From assembly GCA_029817715.1 (NCBI GenBank), contig JARUPY010000237.1, forward strand, positions 806,001 through 870,000: a stretch of DNA of 64,000 nt, written 5' to 3'. The position numbers and the translations under genes are program-made. The DNA comes from Melastoma dodecandrum (Eukaryota > Streptophyta > Magnoliopsida > Myrtales > Melastomataceae). Shown piece by piece: positions 23,901-34,039 of the stretch. The notes beneath the pieces are model-generated. The model was given only the letters and a program-made list of their open reading frames with translations. It ran no database searches and was not told the DNA's origin. How positions within the stretch are numbered: the first letter of the stretch is position 1; every line of letters begins with the position of its first letter.

Positions 23901-25148
23901 CATGTAATTCACAACACTCTTATTTTTATATATTAAATTTGATCATTTCAAATATTTTATAAATCATTTTATTAGGTCGAGATGATTGTGAATTGTAGGA
24001 ATCAAATAATAATTACATCCAATTATTCATTTTCATTTGCTATCCATACCTCAATTCAAATCTTCGAATCATGAAACTAAAGAATTAGATAAAAACCGCC
24101 AGCAAACTAAGGAACACATAAAAAAGCAAATTTAACATCATCGGGAACCCCGTTGCGCAAAATAATCCTCAACTATCGGGTCACAGTAGGACTGATAATT
24201 GATTATAGAACCCTACCCATTGCAAGTAATTGTAAAGATGTTATTTTCACATTGTGGACTACTCATCAAATTCTTCTTGCTATCTACTAATAGCAAATTC
24301 CATTGATATTGAAGGCCAATGCAATTCAAGGTAATTTTAATGTATGTCCATAAGCATTCACATGCAAACATATCGACATGTGACATGTAAACCCTAATAT
24401 TACTAACATCAAGTTCGGTCCCAAAGCCCATTCAAGACAGCACAACTTTAAAGCCAAAAATGAAACAAGGACGCCCTAAAACCGACACCATCTTATCAAC
24501 AAAGGCTTCACAAGATTGGTACAATTACCGTGAATAAGGATATATAGCACTACTATCGACATCCCAACCCCCACCCATCTAGATCCAGCAATAAAAAAAC
24601 AAGATAGCAAAGCTACAGGCAATTCACAACTGAAACCACCAAAAGAAGAGGAATAATAACAACCTGATATCACGGTTCTCGAACTCCTTCTCCCTGTCCC
24701 TGTCGAACTCGCCATCGTGCCTGCGAGCCGATTGGCTTCTACTCCTCCTTGACCGGCTGGGACTCCTCGGACTCCGGCTCCTCCTTTCCCTTTCCCTGTC
24801 CCTGTCCCTATCCCTCCTATCCATCTCCCTGCTGCCCCTCTCCTTCTCCCTCTCCCCATCCCGATCCCTGTGCCTACGCTCTCGCTCCCGCTCCCGATCT
24901 CGGTCCTTATCCCTATCCCTCCGGGATCCGTTCTCCTCATCACCACCTCTTGACCTCTTGCTCCTCCTATCGTCCGACGCATCATCATCGGCGTCCCTCC
25001 TCCGGTGACTCTTCTCGGAGCCTCCTCCGGCGCCCCCGTCCTTCTCCTTGTCCTTGGTCCTCTTGGACTTGGAGAAACTGTTCTTAGCGTCCCTGTCATC
25101 GGCGTTCTCCACCGTTTTCTCCAGGTACTCGTACTCGTCGAAATCCAT
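17976..25148 (-). CDS. RBM39: CC1-like splicing factor, RBM39/CAPER family, 13 coding exons
   Basis: This is a nuclear SR-related protein thought to help U2AF define 3' splice sites. Coding exons, 5' to 3': 24664-25148, 21318-21396, 21153-21209, 20812-20867, 19809-20037, 19523-19609, 19370-19444, 19208-19288, 18790-18854, 18527-18710, 18335-18423, 18112-18226, 17976-18017. All junctions keep frame and use GT-AG; they total 1,644 nt, 547 residues plus TGA. Residues 1-161 form an Arg/Asp/Glu/Ser-rich RS-like region starting MDFDEYEYLEKTVE, as in the Arabidopsis CC1-like proteins. RRM1 spans about 183-263 (RNP2 VFAYQM, RNP1 KGVGYIEF). RRM2 spans about 285-360 (LYVGNL, KGFGFVQF). A C-terminal UHM spans about 453-540 with the R-W-F motif. 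The start is the first ATG of the conserved N-terminus. Exon 5's donor is read as GTAAGT. No break is seen, so it is probably functional. This is the only intact host gene in the window. Confidence 0.95.
18906..19189. repeat. Tandem duplication of 142 bp inside intron 8
   Basis: Two copies (18906-19047 and 19048-19189) lie head to tail within intron 8 of the splicing-factor gene, 19 bp from exon 8. They differ by about four substitutions, so the duplication is fairly recent. The open frame 19099-19479 results from reading through this intron and is not a gene. Confidence 0.9.
21411..22630. mobile_element. Non-autonomous hAT-type transposon in intron 1
   Basis: The element is 1,220 bp. Its ends are CAGTGTAATTAAAAGCGC on the left and, in reverse complement, CAGTGTTATTAAAAGCGC on the right: imperfect terminal inverted repeats with one mismatch in 18. 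It is flanked by perfect 8-bp direct repeats GACGAAAC (21403-21410 and 22631-22638). An 8-bp duplication and CA(G)-type ends are hallmarks of the hAT superfamily. Both subterminal regions are crowded with GAAGCG/AAGCGC motifs, as expected for transposase-binding sites. No transposase ORF is present; 22366-22650 is a shadow of the GC-rich end. A short duplication 'cctctgcagcaacgccttcaac' lies near 22182-22230. Confidence 0.9.
22639..24663 (-). other. Remainder of intron 1 of the splicing-factor gene
   Basis: This is AT-rich intronic sequence between the hAT element and the exon 1 donor (GTTGTT at 24663). A CT-rich low-complexity tract lies at about 23579-23606. No alternative exon or small RNA gene could be supported. 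The open stretch 24213-24431 has no recognisable content. Confidence 0.7.
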
Positions 25149-25622
25149 CTAGCTTAGGCTCCCGACGGTGGCCGACAGAGATCGGCTTCGACTTTTAATT
25201 TTTCCTTTCGCGCCGGCTTGGGGTTTTGAGTTAGGGCTGAACTGTTGTGGGTGTGAGGTGGGAATTCAATCCCGTCGGTTATCGGTACTGATCGGTCGGA
25301 CCGAATCGATTGGACCTTCGGTTCGGGTCAGTCCCGGTTCGAAGTCTTGGCATCTCGCTATTTGGTCGAGATATGCCACGCTAATAAAGTACAACAACCA
25401 GTATCGAATTTTACGATTTTTAATAAAAACAATTTTAGTAAAATATCAATGTTGCTAAAGATTGATCGATACTTTGCTCTGCGACTAGCGTGATTGCTTT
25501 ACATTTTTTAGCCGAGCATCTTATTTGAGTTCAATTATACTTGTAATTGTGATTAAAAATCATTTGAGTCAATTCAAGGGTGTCGTACTCATATTCAGAA
25601 TATTTTCCTATTGTCGTAGTAA
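25149..25622 (-). promoter_or_regulatory. 5' leader and promoter region of the splicing-factor gene
   Basis: About 480 bp separate the start codon from the Tat element. An E2F-like TTTCGCGCC lies at 25206-25214 (GGCGCGAAA on the gene strand), 58 bases upstream of the ATG, in an otherwise pyrimidine/CG-mixed leader. Repeated 'cggttcgg'-like words occur at 25276-25340. No convincing TATA box was found, which is common for housekeeping splicing factors. Whether the E2F-like site is used is inference. Confidence 0.35.
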
Positions 25623-25627
25623 GAGGG

Positions 25628-26365
25628 TGTTTGCTCCGGAAGTGACCGCGAACAAGTCAGATCCAAATACATCGGAAATCTCTAGCACTACGAGCAACTG
25701 GTGCACGGAGGTTCGTTGTACGTGTGTGTGTGTGTGTGGTCGCCGTATGAATGAAAGAAGAGAGGGGGCGAAGACAACGGACGAACACCCTTAAGCGGAA
25801 GCACTTACGGATGCCATCAATGATGCCTTTGGAGGGAAACAGGAACGTAGGAACACAAAGAGAGCTTGAACGCTGGAATGTTTGATAATAATAATGACAA
25901 TATGTCCGTCTGTAGAGAGTTGTTGAGATGTCCCTATACAATGCCTAAGAACAACTATTTATACTAAACTAGACCTACGCATGTATGGTAATGTAATATT
26001 GCACATATATTACGTTTCCTTTGCTGCCATCCTTCATGGAATATCTTCTTTCCATTTGAGTATTCTTGGCAACAATCTCCTTCCAAATCATGAGATAGTC
26101 TGGAATCTTCTTTAATAATTGACTGATCGACAACATTGTCCCTTGGCCTTCGCCGTAGAGTTTTCTCGTTCGTCCAGTTAACTATCGCTTGTCGCTTTCG
26201 CTGTCCCTTATCTCCCGTCGCCTGGTAACCTCGTTGCTTGATGACTGCTTCGTCCAACAAGCCTTCGCCTGGTGTGTAGTCGTGGTCATCTCCCTATTAG
26301 GTTTCATCTCCGTTGGTCTATAGATAAACCCGAGATCTGTGGCCCAGAATTTCTGTTGTTAAACA
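25628..26365 (-). repeat. 3' LTR of the deleted Tat element, next to the host gene
   Basis: It is minus-oriented, the same direction as the splicing-factor gene. A minus-strand TATA box TATAAATA is at 25956-25963, and transcription from it would run towards the gene's start at 25148. A (GT)n tract at about 25719-25738 is longer than in the partner LTR. The same TATA position is kept in the other family LTRs (for example 54615-54622). Confidence 0.85.
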
Positions 26366-26550
26366 TATAAGCCCTCATCAAGGCAGACTGTGTATTCTAT
26401 CTCGCTTTGAAAAAGACCAAGTAATCATTCCCCTACGACCTGGTAATTTGTGCAGGCGAACAATAAATCATTCACCGTCGATATCCCCGAAGTGCATCGA
26501 TTGAGATTGCAATAGGAAATTTAGGAGTAACATTATTTCTTCTTATAAAG

Positions 26551-27426
26551 GTGTCGTTGGCGTTTCTCCTACTGCTGTTGATGACGTTCCTATTTCTTTC
26601 TGGCTGGGTGGCCAAGACTGCCCAGACGAATCAAAGTTGGAGGAGCCCCCAATGAGGTGTTACACGAAGTTCCGCGCCCACCTTTGAGAGATGGAGTCCA
26701 AAACTCCTCAGCTGCTGATGTCGTTGTCGCCCAACAGACGCCAGGCAAAGCGACAGAGATCCCTCGGGCAATGGGAGCCCCCTAGGGCAATTGACGGAGT
26801 TTCTCCTAGACAAAGCGAGAGAAGTTCCTCAAGGCGAGGCGACAAAAGCCCCCCAAGGCCCATGAGCACAGGCAATCTTGGTAAGAACCCTTGAGTTATG
26901 CCCCCTGCTTGTTCTCAAGTCATTGACTGACTCGAGCAAGTTCGTGGCAGCCTTTACACTCTTTGTCTGGCCTAAAATCCGTAACGGATGAGCTGGGGCG
27001 AGCGGTCGCCGATTTGCATGAGGTGAAGCTTTTGCTCTCGCTCCTTCGGAGATCCTCTGGCATTCGTGGGGTGAGCACCCTGAGGATCTCGCGGTCAAGG
27101 CGAAGCTGGAGGAGCGATAGTCTGCATTGTCCCGGTCGCTTCCATCCTCCACTGTGCCCAAGTTGTCCTTTGAGGATACCGACCTTCTTAAAGAGAAAAA
27201 TGAGTTATTGGCTGCTATCCAGCGTCTCCAGGAGAAATTGAACGCTACAAGTACAAGCTTGGACGTTGCCCGTGCAGATGAAGCAGCTAAGCACGTGACC
27301 GTTGACCGAGAGCGAGAGATGCTGGAGGAGTGGAACAAGGCCCTAGATGTCGAGGCAAAGGAAGAGCTGGCAGCCGGGCTGGTAGACTGGGCGAAGCGCC
27401 TGCTGTACTCTTTACCTCTTGTTTGA
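26551..27426 (+). pseudogene. Retained antisense gene of the deleted Tat element: C-terminal exons
   Basis: On the strand opposite to the element's gag-pol, this keeps the C-terminal part of the antisense gene described at 44490-47290. An acceptor-like 'ttcttcttataaag' ends at 26550; an Arg/Ser/Pro-rich exon follows to 26880, and an apparent intron GTAAGA...GGCAG occupies 26881-26950. The next exon ends in an uninterrupted coiled coil (27127-27423; DLLKEKNELLAAIQRLQEKL and on), then TGA at 27424-27426. The N-terminal plant mobile domain is deleted. A TGA in the 26.66-kb exon and frame changes after 26951 argue against a working product. Confidence 0.6.
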
Positions 27427-27699
27427 ACTGCTACATTTGTATTTTCCCCCACAAAGTGGGGAAGCGCTGTGCGATAATATTTTTGTGCACCTCCCACATC
27501 GTTGGTTTATACCCTTTTAAGTACCTGCCATTGATTTTGAGGTGATGCACTGATCCATCAAGCCCCTTAGGCGATATGAATTCCCAAGATGGGATTCAAC
27601 CACTTGAAAGGGACCTTCCCAATTCGATGTCCATTTCCCGTAAAAGACCTTTATCAGGAGGCGGACTCCTTTAGTAGAATTCACCCTTGAGGAGCGGTG

Positions 27700-27890
27700 A
27701 AGATCGTTAACGGCACCAGAATTTAACGCGATGGCACCAAAGGTGGAGCTCAACGTCGGAATTTAATGCACGACGTCGAGACTGGGCAGAGTCGAAGTGG
27801 TGGCACGTCAACGATGTCGGAATTTAATGCGATGGTATCGAGGATGAACGGAGGTGTGTCAACAACATCGGAATTTAATGCACGACGGTG
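27700..27890. repeat. Short interspersed motif array at the gag-pol deletion point
   Basis: Four copies of (t/c)(c/a)gAATTTAA(t/c)GC lie at about 27719, 27757, 27817 and 27869, alternately followed by 'gatgg(c/t)a' and 'acgacg'. The array sits between the 3' end of the integrase-derived sequence and gag-derived sequence, exactly where the autonomous relative has about 6 kb of gag-pol. It has no counterpart in the 42.6-55.0 kb element. Confidence 0.6.
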
Positions 27891-27989
27891 AGGTTGGGGT
27901 TAAGGTCACCGGTAAAAGGAAAGATAAAAGACTTGAGTTTGTGTTTGAGTTCTTGTCTTTAGCTGGAGGAACGAATTCGTTCTCTACCG

Positions 27990-28523
27990 GCCAATTGATA
28001 TTCTCCCTCCTCCGAAAAGGGGGTCATACGCCACATGATGGTTTCGCTCCATAGCCGTCCTGTACTCGTTTATTACGAGTGGCGGATTATGGCGTACAAC
28101 CTTCTTAGGACTCCAGGGATGGCAGGGACATCCTCCATGTCAACTTTTCTCTTTCCCTCAGCTATTGATGCTTTATTGGCGTCATGCTCAAATTAGCGCT
28201 TGGTAGCCAATTCGCCTTTCATATTTTCAAGGTTGTTCACTGGTATCCCTAACATAGTCTCCAGGTTTTGAAAGGCGGCTTCCATCTTGGAGCCAATCTT
28301 TCCCTAAAGGCTTCGTGCTTCTGGTCGATGACATTGACCATTTCCATTAAGAGTTAGAGAGTACTCATGATGGTGGACTACTCTCTAGCTATGGTTGGGT
28401 CCGAGTTGTTTCCATCGTTGTTGTTTTCCTACCGGAGTTTTTGTCCCCGGGATTGTTCGAATTACCACTAGCTAGGATTCTAGGCATGATTGGCTTAGTC
28501 TCCCACTGTGGTCGCCAAAGACG
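27990..28523 (-). pseudogene. 5' gag and leader piece of the deleted Tat element, with PBS
   Basis: It matches 53761-54309 of the full-length relative, which encodes the gag N-terminus. The PBS lies at 28500-28517, reading TGGCGACCACAGTGGGA on the minus strand, 6 nt inside the LTR. The TGGCGAC start resembles the Arg-tRNA primer sites used by Ogre/Tat elements; the exact tRNA is not proven. Confidence 0.65.
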
Positions 28524-29378
28524 TGTTCACTCCGGAAGTAACCGCGGACAAGCTAGATCCAAACACATCGGAAATATCTGACAGTACGAACAACTGGTAT
28601 CCGAAGGTTCGTTGTACGTGTGTGTGTGGTCGCCGTATTAATGAAAGAAGAGAAGGGGAGATGACAACAGACGAACACCCTTAAACGGAAGCATTTACGG
28701 ATGCCATCGACGATGCCTTCGGAGGGAAGCAGGAACGCATGAGCACAAAGAGAGCTTGAACGCTAGAATGCTTGATAATAATAATAACAATATGTCTGTC
28801 TGCAGAGAGGTGTTGACATGTCCCTATACAATGCCTAAGAACAACTATTTATACTAAACTAAACCTACGTATGTACAATAATGTAATATCGCACATATAT
28901 TACGTTTCCTTTGCTGCCAGCCTTCATGGAATATATTCTTTCCATTTGAGTATTCTTGGCAACAATCTCCTTTCAAATCCTCAGATAGTCCGGAATCTTC
29001 CTTAACAACTGACTGATCGATCGCGTCACCCATTGGCATTTGTCGTAGAGTTTCCTCGTTTGCCTGGTTAACTGTCACTTGTCGCTGTCGTTGTCCCTTG
29101 TCGCCTGTCACTCGATGACTGCTTTGCCCAAAAAGTCTTCTCCTGGTGTGTTTCCGTGGTCATCTCCCTACTGGTTCCTATACATTGGGCTTGCATTCTG
29201 AACCGTTGATCCACAGATAAACCCGAGATCTATGGCCCAGAATTTCTGTTGCTAAACAGAGGGTCACCCTGCAACCCATAAGACGTGGTAAATCGGAATC
29301 ACCAAAGCTAGAACCTTATATGTAGCACATGGTGCACATGAGGCCACCGTGGAGATTCGAACTTAGGATCTATTAACT

Positions 29379-29729
29379 TGTAGTAATTTTGGATTTATAA
29401 TACTATGGATTTATAGAGCCCATGAGTTTATTGAATAATAGAAGAGCCCAACCTTGATAGTAGACAAACTTAACCCAATATCATGATGAATGAAGAAGAA
29501 GGGTTTCAAATCAATCACGGGAAGAATAAATGTGGAAACGTGGCAAATGGTGGAGAGAAGATTACATGGTGATTTGTGGAGTGTTTTCTATTTAAGCTTT
29601 AGTCTAATAGTTCATTTGAACATATCAGAAATATCATATTCTCAGAGTTTATTGTCGAGAATCACGGCTGCTGTAAGTTCCTTTCATGCTTAATTTCTTT
29701 TTAGCAACACGTTACAAGGTTTGAAAACA
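29379..29729 (+). repeat. Copia-type LTR fragment with adjoining PBS
   Basis: The sequence runs from TGTAGTAATTTTGG to GAAAACA and is followed at once by TGGTATCGAGC (29730-29740), a one-base-deleted copy of the initiator-Met tRNA site. A TATA-like 'tctatttaagc' lies near 29587. No gag follows in any frame, and the left edge is only estimated. The 29264-29378 stretch is the original flank of the Tat insertion. Confidence 0.5.
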
Positions 29730-29741
29730 TGGTATCGAGCT

Positions 29742-30419
29742 TTGGATTGAACCCACGTTTTTTCAATTTAGATTTTAACAAACAATGAATTAGCCCTTAA
29801 GCTCGACCAAATATATTGCGTGGAAACATGATTTGAAGACAATAGTGGGAGCGAAAAATAGATGGCAAGAAAGTCCGCGAGAAACTTTGATGCGGTAGAA
29901 CTTGACGACCACCATACACTCGCCGAGCCGAAAATAGAACATGAAAGTGTACAGACAAACGAACAGAGACTCATCAATGGTGACAGAACTGAGGCAAGTT
30001 TGCTATGTGCTGAGGTAACCTAATACCCCACGGTATTTGTGGTAAAAGGGCATTTGAAGCAATACGGCTTTAGAGGAGAACGAGAATAGAGAGGCACAAA
30101 TTTGACACGAGTTAACAATTGCTGACTTATCAAAATGGCCCACTCTTTTGAGAGACAAAAATCAATAAAAGATTGTCGCAATTTGTATCGTCCGAAGATA
30201 TCTTGGCTAAGGTAAATCATACAATTCAAGTTGCTATTGAGAGTCAGCGTAGCTGAAACCAATATTTCGAGGCTAGGAAAGCTTTTACAGCGAAGGGAAA
30301 GAAAAAGGTTGAAGTCCAACCTGGAAACTCTGATGAGCCCGTGCCCCACGAGGCTTCTTTTAATATGTACCCGAGCATCATGAAGAGACAGTGAGGATGC
30401 CACATAATTCATGAATGCT
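29742..30419. other. Unassigned sequence
   Basis: Nothing could be identified. The longest open stretch (minus strand, 30020-30412, 130 codons) has no family motif and does not continue into a longer damaged frame, so it is left as unsupported. Confidence 0.3.
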
Positions 30420-31534
30420 TAAAAAGCATAATAAGATACCACATATAAGGAAAATGCCTTGCATAAAGAAGAGTTCATCTTCGACAATCACTCGAAAGAC
30501 TCTGTTATCGCTTTAGAAATTATGAGCTGCCCCATCATCATCGGATAATTCATATATCCCTTTTATGAGAGATGTTCTATATCAATTAAGGATGAATCGT
30601 GTCATATTGTCATGATTGTGTTCACGATCCCAAAGAGAAAGGGCTTGCAAAAGTATATAACAGATATACTTCATCAGGCCTCTGTATATAGTAATATTAT
30701 TTTCCATAATTGACAGACATTCTATAAATAGACAATACGTTCATATTCAAATGATTCATCATTTGTTGTGATTCATAATGAATTTAGACGTGTTTGAGTG
30801 CAAGCGAAAATGTTGTTTGACCATTGGATAATCCTAAGGCAACCTTGCACATATTACGTTCCATATTTGAAGTGATTTTTCCCTTAAAGCGAATATATCA
30901 ACTCACATGGAAATAAATCATTAATGAAAGATTTATATGGCTTTTATTTATCTAATATAATATTTAATTAATAAGATGACTAATTAATTCTGGATAATGA
31001 TTACATGATAGAAGGTACAACGTACGAACTGTTCCTGTAGGTTAACTTTCCACAAAATAGTTGAAGCTTACCTTTTACATAGTAGACGCTTACTTTTTGT
31101 ATGGCATCATCAAAACCATACTAACAATCTCTCCATTTTTTATGGTGAGAAAACTATTTATCATTGAAGAAAATATTTTGTAGAGAAAAACCCCACCTGA
31201 ATGAGCATGGGCATGAATCTCGCATCTGTGTACAGAGCCAAAAGCTTCTATAATATGCAGAGTATAAAAAGCATATGCGATGAACATATGAGCTTATAAG
31301 ATTTTGCGGAGCATAAAACTTATGTGACCTGACAGTTCTTGCTAAGAACTCAACAACTGCACTTTCAGGAAAATGGACTAAGTCTCCTTTTACATTCCGT
31401 AGTAGAAGAATGTTAGATATATGCAACAACACTTATAGAAGTGTTAAAAGTAGTGTAGAAATAGGCTTATACCCCCACATTTTGCAGAAAGATTTCCCAT
31501 ATATACACAGAGCGAAGGCTACCAATTTCAAACA
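30420..31534 (-). repeat. Possible 3' LTR of the SIRE-like element
   Basis: A purine-rich tract on the minus strand (31535-31553, AAAGTGAGAGAGAAAGA) is followed by TGTTTGAAATTGG, the usual polypurine-tract/LTR boundary. Its place behind the envelope-like ORF fits a 3' LTR. No partner LTR survives to confirm it, and a plus-strand TATAAATA at about 30723 points the wrong way, so part of the stretch may belong to something else. Confidence 0.35.
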
Positions 31535-31749
31535 TCTTTCTCTCTCACTTTTTGTCATATCTAAAAGGATAAGGCTAGGCGGTAGATGACGAAATAATAT
31601 GAAAAAACATACGTGTAGAAAGATTCTACAATTTATATCATTAAACCATTGAAATAAAAAAACAATATGACGTAGAGGGTGTGCCCCAAAGGGTCACTTA
31701 TTGAAAGTATAGAGAAAAACATAGTTTTCTAGAAGTCTCAACATAAATG

Positions 31750-33376
31750 TCGTTCAGATATTCGTAGGGGTTTCCAGATTGTCATTCAGGAGCCTGACTA
31801 GTCCCTCTAGTTGGCGTATTGCGTCAATCATTAGCCTCTACAACACTTGAATGTCCTCACCATGGGCAACAACTTGGATTTTTAGCTCCCTGAGAACATA
31901 AGGCATGGTGGAAAAGGCAGAAGCCTCCTCAACTGGTGATGTAGAACCTTTTTGGCTCGCATGGGGTGCCTTGGCATTTTTCTTGCCGTTTGCAGTGGTA
32001 GCAGTAGGAGCCTTTTGCAGAAGCTCTTAATGTTATGCTTTGGTGAGCCCACCTTCAACTGTCTTCATGTACTGCATGCTATTGATAATGTTGGCACTGA
32101 AGTTGCCAACCTTTCATTTGTCCTGCTCAGAAGCTAGAGGAAGGTCAATGGCGTCCATATGCAAAAGCCTTGCAATCACCTGGTCATAGGACAGACTCCA
32201 CTCCATGTACTCAAATATCAGGGCTCCATGGCTAAAAGGGATTCCCTTCAGTAGGTGAACCATGACTTTGGCATTCGCAGGTATGATGCCATACTCTCAG
32301 CACGAGGCAGAAGATAGAAAAGAACTAATCGGTGTACAACTTTGTGGCAAAGAACCAGCCGAGTGGACTCTAGATAGACTTTCAGGAATACCTTCTACCC
32401 AATAATGATGTTAAAAGTCTCATTCTTTCCATAATCTTACATCTCAGAAGTGGATTCACAACTATACAAGTTGCAGACATCGAGAGCAAAATACACAAGG
32501 ATAACTCCGTTTACAGAGGTGTGGATGAACTTAATAGAACTCCCGTCCCTTTAGAAGTTAAGATTGGAGTAGAACTCGAGAACCTTTGCCACAAACACTT
32601 TAGCATACGACTCGCAAAAGGTTGTTAAGCCTAGTACTTCAAACATAGGATCTATATCCAACATATCGGCCGATAACCAAACAAAGTCTATTCGCTTACT
32701 TGTAGTCAACTAGCGATCCAACGCGATCTAACAAATAGTCATCAGCTAACACTTGATCAATCTCCTATGAGCTAATGAAGGTAGAAGGTTTTGGAGTATA
32801 GGTACCGTGTCCCTTAGGTTGGTTCACAAGCAATTTAATCAGGGACTTGGAGACAGTGTCAACATTCTTTTTCTTATCCTTGAACCTGGAAGACACATTA
32901 GATGTTGTGGAAGCAGAAAGTAGCATAACACCTTTAGATACTTCAATCTTAGGCACTGTGAGAGGAGCAAAAACCATACATTTTTGCGTCAGATATGGAG
33001 AGATCATCTCCTTTGACGGGGGCACAATTATGATCTCATCTGCATCCTCGATTAAGTCCTCTTTGCCAGAAGGCTTTAGCTCCTACAATTTGGAGAGCTC
33101 AAGATTGTCGGCCAGCACTTTGCCAAAGACAGGCATCTCTTCAATAGAGATTTCATCGGTGAGGGTTTCTTTGGCGTCCTAGACGTTTTCCATCACAGCT
33201 TCTAAAGAATCAACAGAGACAGCCATGGCTATAAGAGAGGAATCTGGACAACATTGAACGCCTCAATTAGTGAAGCCTCATCCTTAAGGCTAATTGACGA
33301 GAGTAAGCTCTTGTACCTTTGCAGGCGAGAAGCCGGATTTCGACGGCCTCTTGGGATTTTGGGTCTTGGGCGCCAT
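31750..33376 (-). pseudogene. Envelope-like / putative plant transposon protein ORF
   Basis: The frame starts at ATG 33376-33374 (MAPKTQNPKRPSKSGFSP), with an A/G-rich leader before it. It continues, with several stops and frame changes, through an acidic Ser/Glu/Pro-rich part (32765-33200) into CESYAKVFVAKVLEFYSNL at about 32600-32640. This last motif resembles the 'FYANL' core of the plant-transposon-protein domain found in SIRE envelope-like ORFs and in some Ty3 elements. No signal peptide or transmembrane segment could be read with confidence, so the name 'envelope-like' is positional. The ORF is broken and cannot make a full product. Confidence 0.6.
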
Positions 33377-34039
33377 TGGAGAGAGGTTTGGGAGAATTGA
33401 GAGAGAAGAAGAGAATTTAGGGTTTTAAAAAGACGAGGAAGATGGGAGTCGATTTGAAGAAGTGAGAGAGAGAAGAAGCAAACTGTGGGGATTTATATGG
33501 AAATAACGGAAGGTAAATATGGAAAGAAAATATCTCCAATATATAGGCAGATCAAAATCTTTGTAATCCTAACGAATCTTCTATGGATAAGATAACATCT
33601 AATCATTGGAGGTAAGAAGTAAATCTTCCCATATGTTTTATTGTTTGATTTCGAAATCAATTTCAAATCAAAAGTAGTCGTTAGGCTGTAGAAGGTGAAT
33701 CTTATAAGCTAAAGCTTCTACACAGGTTGATATGATTATAAAGTTTAGAAACATAAGTTTTTTTACTTAATTAACATAATCTCGTGTTATTACTTGAGCA
33801 AAACATTGAGTTGCAGAAGATGTACAAAGCGTTTTGTACAAAGGTGAGAACTGTATGTATCTCATCTTAGATAATACATGTTTGAGTCATTTCCTCAAAC
33901 TTAGGTTTATGTTACGAACGTTCCACCTTCCGCACATAGTTTTTACTATGTTATAAATAACACGTTTGCCTCAGCCAAAGGCTCAAGGTCCTAGATTGGG
34001 TGAAATTTTCCTAACTTGCTCATGATAAAGGCAAATTGA
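33377..34039 (-). other. Spacer between pol and the envelope-like ORF
   Basis: It is AT-rich and noncoding. The part next to the ORF (33400-33480) is A/G-rich on the plus strand with repeated 'gagagaagaag', like a leader. No promoter motif stands out. Confidence 0.4.

Larger units (their letters stand above)
25628..29258 (-). mobile_element. Internally deleted Tat-family element, 3.6 kb, with target-site duplication
   Basis: LTRs at 25628-26365 and 28524-29258 start TGTT and end AACA; the element is flanked by perfect 5-bp repeats GAGGG (25623-25627 and 29259-29263). The interior matches the 42.6-55.0 kb element in blocks: 26366-26500 with 43338-43470, 26550-27640 with about 46350-47515, and 27990-28523 with 53761-54309. 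Gag (most), protease, RT, RNase H and integrase are absent, so it could have moved only with help. The two LTRs differ by roughly one base in ten over the first 300, so the insertion is old. Confidence 0.92.

Noticed and set aside
24476..25099. 207-codon minus-strand frame and 112-codon plus-strand Pro/Ser-rich frame over exon 1
   Set aside because: Both are other-frame readings of the Arg/Asp/Glu-rich exon 1, whose own frame matches the CC1-like family start and splices in phase to exon 2.
27127..27426. Coiled-coil frame considered as an independent host gene
   Set aside because: It lies inside a retroelement with target-site duplications, and its counterpart occurs at the same internal place in the 42.6-55.0 kb element.
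30020..30412. 130-codon minus-strand open frame
   Set aside because: No domain, no extension through frameshifts and no conserved neighbour; probably chance.
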